64,000 nucleotides of DNA from the NCBI RefSeq assembly GCF_012910805.1, contig NZ_WTVK01000002.1, positions 112,048 to 176,047 of the forward strand. Reading direction: 5' to 3'. The position numbers and the translations under genes are program-made. The number at the start of each line of letters is the position of its first letter. Positions within the stretch are counted from its first letter, which is position 1. This document shows positions 59,680-64,000 of this stretch, piece after piece. The stretch is from Aromatoleum evansii. Lineage in GTDB: Bacteria > Pseudomonadota > Gammaproteobacteria > Burkholderiales > Rhodocyclaceae. Under the pieces are notes generated by a model. That model was not told the origin of the DNA, ran no database searches, and saw only the letters and a list, made by a program, of their open reading frames with translations.

Positions 59680-61428
59680 ATGGCCACCCCATCCTTCCTC
59701 TCCCCCAGCCTGCTCGCCGCCCTCGCGCGGCGCCCGGCGCTGACGCTGCTGCCGCGCGTGCCGGTCGAGATCCGCCTGCACGACCCGGAAAAACGCGCCG
59801 ACGATCCGCGCCGGCTCAACCTCTTCCCCGGCCGCGCGCTGGGCGAACGCGAGTTCGAGCGCCTGCAGGCCTATGTCGACGACCGCATCGCGCCGCTGCT
59901 CGCGAGCCTCGAACCGGGCATCGTCGAAGGCCTACCCTGCGCCTTCCTTGGCAGCGGCGCCGACACCCGCGTACGCGTGCAGCCAGGCCTCGCGGTCGGA
60001 GCCGCCGGGCAACTCATCCGCCTCTTCTACCCACTCGACCAGGCCTGGACCGACCTCGCCGCGCAGGCCGAGCGCGACCAGGACGCACCGCTGCGCGACG
60101 GCCTCTTCCTCGTCACGCTCCGCAGCGCCGTCGAGCCGATCGACGACCCCACCGACCAGGAGCCCTGCACCCGCACCGAGCCCGACCCGCTGCGCGAACG
60201 CCGCATCGAGACCGTGTGCCTGCTGGGACTGCAACGCATCGCCGGCAGCCCGCGCCTGATGGCGATGCCGCAGCGCCAGGCCGCCAACCGCATCGGCGCG
60301 CGCCTCCTGCGCGAGTCACCCTTCCGCGAGGATTCCGGCGCCGTGCCGCTGGGCCTCGTGAAGGTGGTCGGCAAGCTCCCGGTTTGGTTCGATCCGCTCG
60401 CCGGGCGGCTACTCGCCGAGCCCGACGCCGCCGCCCACACCCTGCTCGCCCACACGGTTGCCGCACTTGAAAGCTGGCAGCGCGAGCACCGCGACCCGCT
60501 GCCCAACGTGCCGACGCAGACGCTGTCCGAGCTCCTCGGCCTCGACTACCTGCCCGCCGCCGGCCCGCTTCCCGCCGCGTTGCTGCGCAACCCCGCCGGC
60601 AAGACACCGACGCTCGCCTTCCTGCCCGCCGACCTGCAGGTCGAACTCGCGCCCGTTCCCGCCAACACGATCGAAGGCGTCGTCGCCGACGAACTCGCGC
60701 GCGGCACGGTGGACCTCATCCACGGCCTGGGCGAACGCATCCGGCTATTGCTCGCGATCCCCGACCTCGACTACCGGCGCGACCTCTTCGACCTGCCGCA
60801 GCGCGACACCAGGCTCGAAGACGAACTCTTCCGCCGCGCCGAGGCGGCGACGCGCGCCTACCAAATGTGGAAGAAGCAGTGGTTCGCGCTCTTCCACGGC
60901 CTCAGCGCCCAGCAGTTGCAGGCCCTGCGCGCCCCCGCGCTGATCACCACGCCGCCGCCCGACCCCGACCAGTACCGCACCCGCCTCGTCGTCAATCGCG
61001 CCCGCACCCTGCCGGTCATCGCCGCGCCGCTGCTGCTGACCCACGCGCTGGTCACCCACGTCGACGCCGTCGCGAACCGCAGCGAGCTGCCCGAACCCTA
61101 TGCCAGCCACGTCGCCGAGCCGCATCCCGCGCCGGAGGACTACGAGCAGATCCCCGACGAGCAGCCCGCAGGCAACGGCCTGCTGCGCGAGCGCGAGGAC
61201 CTGCGCGCCGATATCCGCCATCTCGAAGCCGCGCTGGACAAGAGCTTCCGCCTGCTCGAAGAGGTCAACGACTTCCTCGGCCTGCAACGCCAGCAGCTCG
61301 ACGCGCTGACCGTGTCCTTCAGCGCGCTCGCCGGCGGCGTACCGGGCGACGGCCTCGGCGCGAAGCTCGTGCGCTGGACCACCAAGGCGAACTTCGTGCC
61401 CAAAGCCACCACGGAGAACCCGTCATGA
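59680..61428 (+). CDS. eCIS protein with weak copy of the shared module (3 of 3)
   Basis: 582 residues, family not recognised. ERLQAYVDDRIAPLLASLEP, GIVEGLPCAFLGSGADTRVR and VQPGLAVGAAGQLIRLFYPL resemble the GxGxVxGL and VxPGxxxxxxGRxI landmarks of the two preceding proteins, more weakly. A helical segment near the C-terminus (LLREREDLRADIRHLEAALD) is likely a short coiled coil. It overlaps the next gene by 4 bp. Probably structural, function unknown. Confidence 0.55.
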   Translation: MATPSFLSPSLLAALARRPALTLLPRVPVEIRLHDPEKRADDPRRLNLFPGRALGEREFERLQAYVDDRIAPLLASLEPGIVEGLPCAFLGSGADTRVRVQPGLAVGAAGQLIRLFYPLDQAWTDLAAQAERDQDAPLRDGLFLVTLRSAVEPIDDPTDQEPCTRTEPDPLRERRIETVCLLGLQRIAGSPRLMAMPQRQAANRIGARLLRESPFREDSGAVPLGLVKVVGKLPVWFDPLAGRLLAEPDAAAHTLLAHTVAALESWQREHRDPLPNVPTQTLSELLGLDYLPAAGPLPAALLRNPAGKTPTLAFLPADLQVELAPVPANTIEGVVADELARGTVDLIHGLGERIRLLLAIPDLDYRRDLFDLPQRDTRLEDELFRRAEAATRAYQMWKKQWFALFHGLSAQQLQALRAPALITTPPPDPDQYRTRLVVNRARTLPVIAAPLLLTHALVTHVDAVANRSELPEPYASHVAEPHPAPEDYEQIPDEQPAGNGLLREREDLRADIRHLEAALDKSFRLLEEVNDFLGLQRQQLDALTVSFSALAGGVPGDGLGAKLVRWTTKANFVPKATTENPS

Positions 61429-63308
61429 GCGACATCCTCAACCGCTTCACGGCCAACGCCACGGAATTCACCGAAGTGAAGCTCGCCGCCGACGCGCCAC
61501 TCCTCGACCTCTCGGGCGCCGTGCAGATGGAGCCGACGATCTCGGCCGGCACGCTGGCCGCCCTCGCCGGCCTGCAGTTCGAGGCGCAGCCCAAGGAACC
61601 GCTCACCGACCCGGTCTTCAGCAAGGCGCCGACGACGGGCAAGGGCATGCTGTCGCACGTCGAGCTGATCCGCGACAGCTTCCTCAACGTGCGTCGCGAT
61701 CTGCTCGACCTGCGCGACAAGGCCAACGCGCGCCAGAACCAGGCGAAATCGCTGATCGACCGCCTGTGCGACTTCCTCGACGACTACCTGAAGCCCGAGG
61801 AGCTGCGCCGCCTCGGCGTGATCGACGATGACAGCCAGGCGCGCCCCTTCCGCCTGCTCGTCGCGCCGGACCTGCACAGCACCGAAGGCGTGCTGCTGCG
61901 CCCCAAGCTCGACCTCGCGATTCCCCGCCCCGGCGACACCGGCCCCGACGGCACGGCCCATAACGACGAATCGGCACTGTTCGCGGCCGGCAAGGTCGTC
62001 GCCGACGACATCCGCAAGATCGAGGCCCTGCGCGGCGCACTCACCGCCCTGCGCCGCCGCCACCAGCAGGCGCTCGAAGACCTGCGCGCACGCCTCGCCG
62101 CCCTCGAAGCGGACATCCCCGGCGAGATCCGGACCCTCGACGTGCGCGAGCGCGAGCGCACCGAGGCCCTCGACGACTATGCCGTCGCCCAGCGCCTGCT
62201 CGCCGAGCACTGGCGCGAGATCGAAGCCGCCTACGCCGAGCGCAAGCGCGTCATCGAAAGCCATCAGGGCCTGTTCTACGTGAAGGTGCGCGAGACCCCG
62301 CTCGGCCGCACCCTGCCCGACCCGCTGGACCTGCGCCCCGCCTCGCCCGACGACCTCGTCCCGGGCTGCGCCAACCGCGACACCGCGCTGCCCGCCGCGC
62401 TCGGCCCCTTCATCGAGGCCGTCTACGACATCCCCGCCGGCGACTGGGCGAACCTGCGCCCGCTCGGCCACCTGCTGCCGGGCCGCGCGATCCTCGCCGG
62501 CCTCGTCGACACGCGCCGCCAGAAGCTCGCGCTGCGCCTCAACCGCGCGGTGTCGGCGGAGACGCCGGTGCTCACCAGCCTCGTGCAGCAGAACCACGCC
62601 CTCGTGCGCGAAGTCGCCGCCCGCCCGTTCAATGCCGGCGCACTCACGGAACTGCAGCGCCAGGGCAGCGCGATCCTCGCGCTCGACGACCTCCTCGCGA
62701 TCCCCTCGCCGCTGCTGCGCGACCCGGCACGCGCGCTGCACCAGCGCCTCGATGCCGCCGCCGGCTGCATCCTCGCGCGCCTGCGCACCATCGCCCCGTC
62801 GATCCGCCTGCAGTGGTCCACCCTGGCGGAAGCCAACCGCCTCGCCGTCGAAACGCCCGAACGCTGGCCCGGCCTCGCCGACGCCGAGGAGCGCGACTTC
62901 AACGGCGTGCGCACGCTGGTCGAGCTCATCGCCTGGTGGTTCCGCCAGCTCGACACCGACGCCTCGGGGGTGGCCCGCACCGCGATGCGCAACCTCGTTC
63001 GCGCCTGCCTGCTGCTCGCCGCCAGCGACGACCCGCGACAGCTCATCCAGGGCACGCTCAAGACCCTCCCGGGGCGCTTCCGCATCGGCGAGGCGCTGCG
63101 CCTCACCCTCAACCGCGAAGCCGCGCCCGGCACGCTGCTGCAACTCTTCGACGACAGCCAGCGCGTCATCGCGACCCTGCGCGTCGACGACCACGACGAC
63201 CAGGGCACCGTCGCATCGGTCGCCACCATCCTCGACCCCGAAGTCGAGCGCAACCCGGGCGCGGTGCTCAACACTGCGCTGCGCATCAGCGGGCTGAACC
63301 GGGGCTGA
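61425..63308 (+). CDS. unknown eCIS-locus protein, 627 residues
   Basis: ATG 61425 overlaps the previous stop (ATGA). I do not recognise the family. The sequence is largely helical with a charged stretch (LEDLRARLAALEADIPGEIR, near residues 205-290) that may form a coiled coil. The C-terminal 80 residues look beta-rich (TLLQLFDDSQRVIATLRVDD). No signal peptide or membrane helix. Tight coupling to its neighbours marks it as part of the particle operon. Confidence 0.6.
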   Translation: MSDILNRFTANATEFTEVKLAADAPLLDLSGAVQMEPTISAGTLAALAGLQFEAQPKEPLTDPVFSKAPTTGKGMLSHVELIRDSFLNVRRDLLDLRDKANARQNQAKSLIDRLCDFLDDYLKPEELRRLGVIDDDSQARPFRLLVAPDLHSTEGVLLRPKLDLAIPRPGDTGPDGTAHNDESALFAAGKVVADDIRKIEALRGALTALRRRHQQALEDLRARLAALEADIPGEIRTLDVRERERTEALDDYAVAQRLLAEHWREIEAAYAERKRVIESHQGLFYVKVRETPLGRTLPDPLDLRPASPDDLVPGCANRDTALPAALGPFIEAVYDIPAGDWANLRPLGHLLPGRAILAGLVDTRRQKLALRLNRAVSAETPVLTSLVQQNHALVREVAARPFNAGALTELQRQGSAILALDDLLAIPSPLLRDPARALHQRLDAAAGCILARLRTIAPSIRLQWSTLAEANRLAVETPERWPGLADAEERDFNGVRTLVELIAWWFRQLDTDASGVARTAMRNLVRACLLLAASDDPRQLIQGTLKTLPGRFRIGEALRLTLNREAAPGTLLQLFDDSQRVIATLRVDDHDDQGTVASVATILDPEVERNPGAVLNTALRISGLNRG

Positions 63309-63312
63309 GGCG

Positions 63313-64000
63313 ATGTTCGCCGCCGGCGACGACCTACGGATCGGCCGCGTCCTGCTGCGCGGCACCGCGCCGGCCGTCGAGCACGCCCGCGCGACGCTGC
63401 CGGCGGCGCTCGCCCGCGCCCCCTGGCCTGCCGACGAAGCCATCGTCGTCGTCCGCCGCGTCGCCGTCGGCGGCACCGCCACCGAGCTGCCCGCCCGCGC
63501 CGCCGCCGCCGCCGACCATCTCGCCCGCCGCGCCGCCGACCCGTGGAGCCCCGCCGCCGACGCCGCCGAGGCCGTGCGCTTCCGCGACGCCCTCGACTAC
63601 CGCGCCTGCCTCGTGCGCGACCTCCTCAAGGGCACCGCCGCGCACCGCTGGCTGTGGCGCCACCGCGCCGCGCTCCTCGCCCGGCCGGCGGCCGAGGCGC
63701 TCGCCGAACTGCTGGCCGAGGACGCCCTCGCGCTGCCCACCCTCCTCGAACGCCCCGCGCTGCGCGACACCCTGCCGTCGCTGTGGCTCACCCTCGACGC
63801 CCCCGCCGCACGCACCGTCCTGTATGCCATCGGCAGCGCGACCGGCTGGCAAAGCGCCATCACAACCGCGCTCCTTCCGAGCCTGCACGAACATCCTGCG
63901 GAAAAGCGAAGCGCATCCCGCCACACGGCGCCCGCCCCCTTGGCAACGACACCTACGGCGACGCCTTGGCCCAATGCGGCCTTCGGCTCATCCCCCTGTC
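63313..64000 (+). CDS. unknown eCIS-locus protein (partial, runs off the window)
   Basis: At least 229 codons are open to the right edge. The first 195 residues are Ala/Arg-rich and helical (LPARAAAAADHLARRAADPW, ALAELLAEDALALPTLLERP). From about 63897 the coding sequence enters AAAGCGAAGCGCATCCCGCC, which matches the GTAGGGCGGGA repeat family, and the predicted protein becomes Pro/Thr-rich. The gene may therefore be broken or extended by the repeat. Family unknown. Confidence 0.45.
   Translation, partial: MFAAGDDLRIGRVLLRGTAPAVEHARATLPAALARAPWPADEAIVVVRRVAVGGTATELPARAAAAADHLARRAADPWSPAADAAEAVRFRDALDYRACLVRDLLKGTAAHRWLWRHRAALLARPAAEALAELLAEDALALPTLLERPALRDTLPSLWLTLDAPAARTVLYAIGSATGWQSAITTALLPSLHEHPAEKRSASRHTAPAPLATTPTATPWPNAAFGSSPC

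Noticed and set aside
40050..64000. Type VI secretion system
   Set aside because: No TssJ/L/M membrane complex, ClpV, Hcp or TssB/TssC-type sheath pair is seen; the cap, Pvc7-like and Pvc6-like proteins point to an eCIS instead.
40050..64000. Prophage
   Set aside because: No integrase, terminase, portal, capsid or lysis genes and no attachment repeats were seen around the tail-like genes.

Overview
The window is high-GC DNA from a betaproteobacterium, most likely a Rhodocyclales member of the Azoarcus/Aromatoleum/Thauera group. The main reason is the pairing of a bzd-type (Azoarcus-type) anaerobic benzoyl-CoA reductase with a complete aerobic box pathway and its BoxR regulator. A SAM-II riboswitch before metX, a phasin gene and a truncated regulatory PTS fit this assignment. 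The species is an inference; no rRNA or tRNA gene was seen.

Region 1 (1-3.4 kb, minus strand): start of a benzoyl-CoA reductase operon, bzdN-bzdO-bzdP (bzdP cut by the window edge). Its upstream region holds a perfect FNR-type box, a TGCA-N6-TGCA BoxR/BzdR-type site and a palindrome. Region 2 (3.7-22.2 kb): aerobic benzoate module built around the divergent boxD/boxR intergenic region. Leftward run boxD, a PnbB-like small protein, benzoate-CoA ligase, a five-gene branched-chain-type ABC importer, an alpha/beta hydrolase, benzoyl-CoA thioesterase, an enoyl-CoA hydratase-family protein and a rubredoxin. Rightward run boxR, boxC, boxB, boxA and a 3-oxoadipyl-CoA-type thiolase. Together these import benzoate, activate it to benzoyl-CoA, and either epoxidise and cleave it aerobically or pass it to the adjacent reductase when oxygen is absent.

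Region 3 (22.4-39.7 kb): chromosomal housekeeping. Hemerythrin-like protein, small hydrolase, phasin, trhP, a CHASE-type diguanylate cyclase, ybiT, a triheme cytochrome, an AsmA-like protein, EIIA-HPr-EI of a regulatory PTS, metX-metW behind a SAM-II riboswitch and terminator, an AmpG-like permease and a SMUG1-like glycosylase.

Region 4 (40.05-64 kb, plus strand, running off the window): a long co-directional contractile injection system (eCIS/PVC-like) locus with Pvc16-type cap, sheath, two tube proteins, a divergent sheath-like protein, a CIS tube-family (Pvc7-like) protein, a Pvc6-like small protein, separate hub and spike proteins, gp25, baseplate J and tail protein I equivalents. It then carries several large proteins of unknown function, three of which share an N-terminal module. 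No PAAR tip, AAA+ ATPase or recognisable toxin lies inside the window.

Several families of dispersed palindromic repeats sit in the intergenic gaps. The most striking is a pair of 143-bp elements, one between bzdN and bzdO and one inside the injection-system operon, in the same orientation relative to transcription and with compensatory changes in their paired ends.
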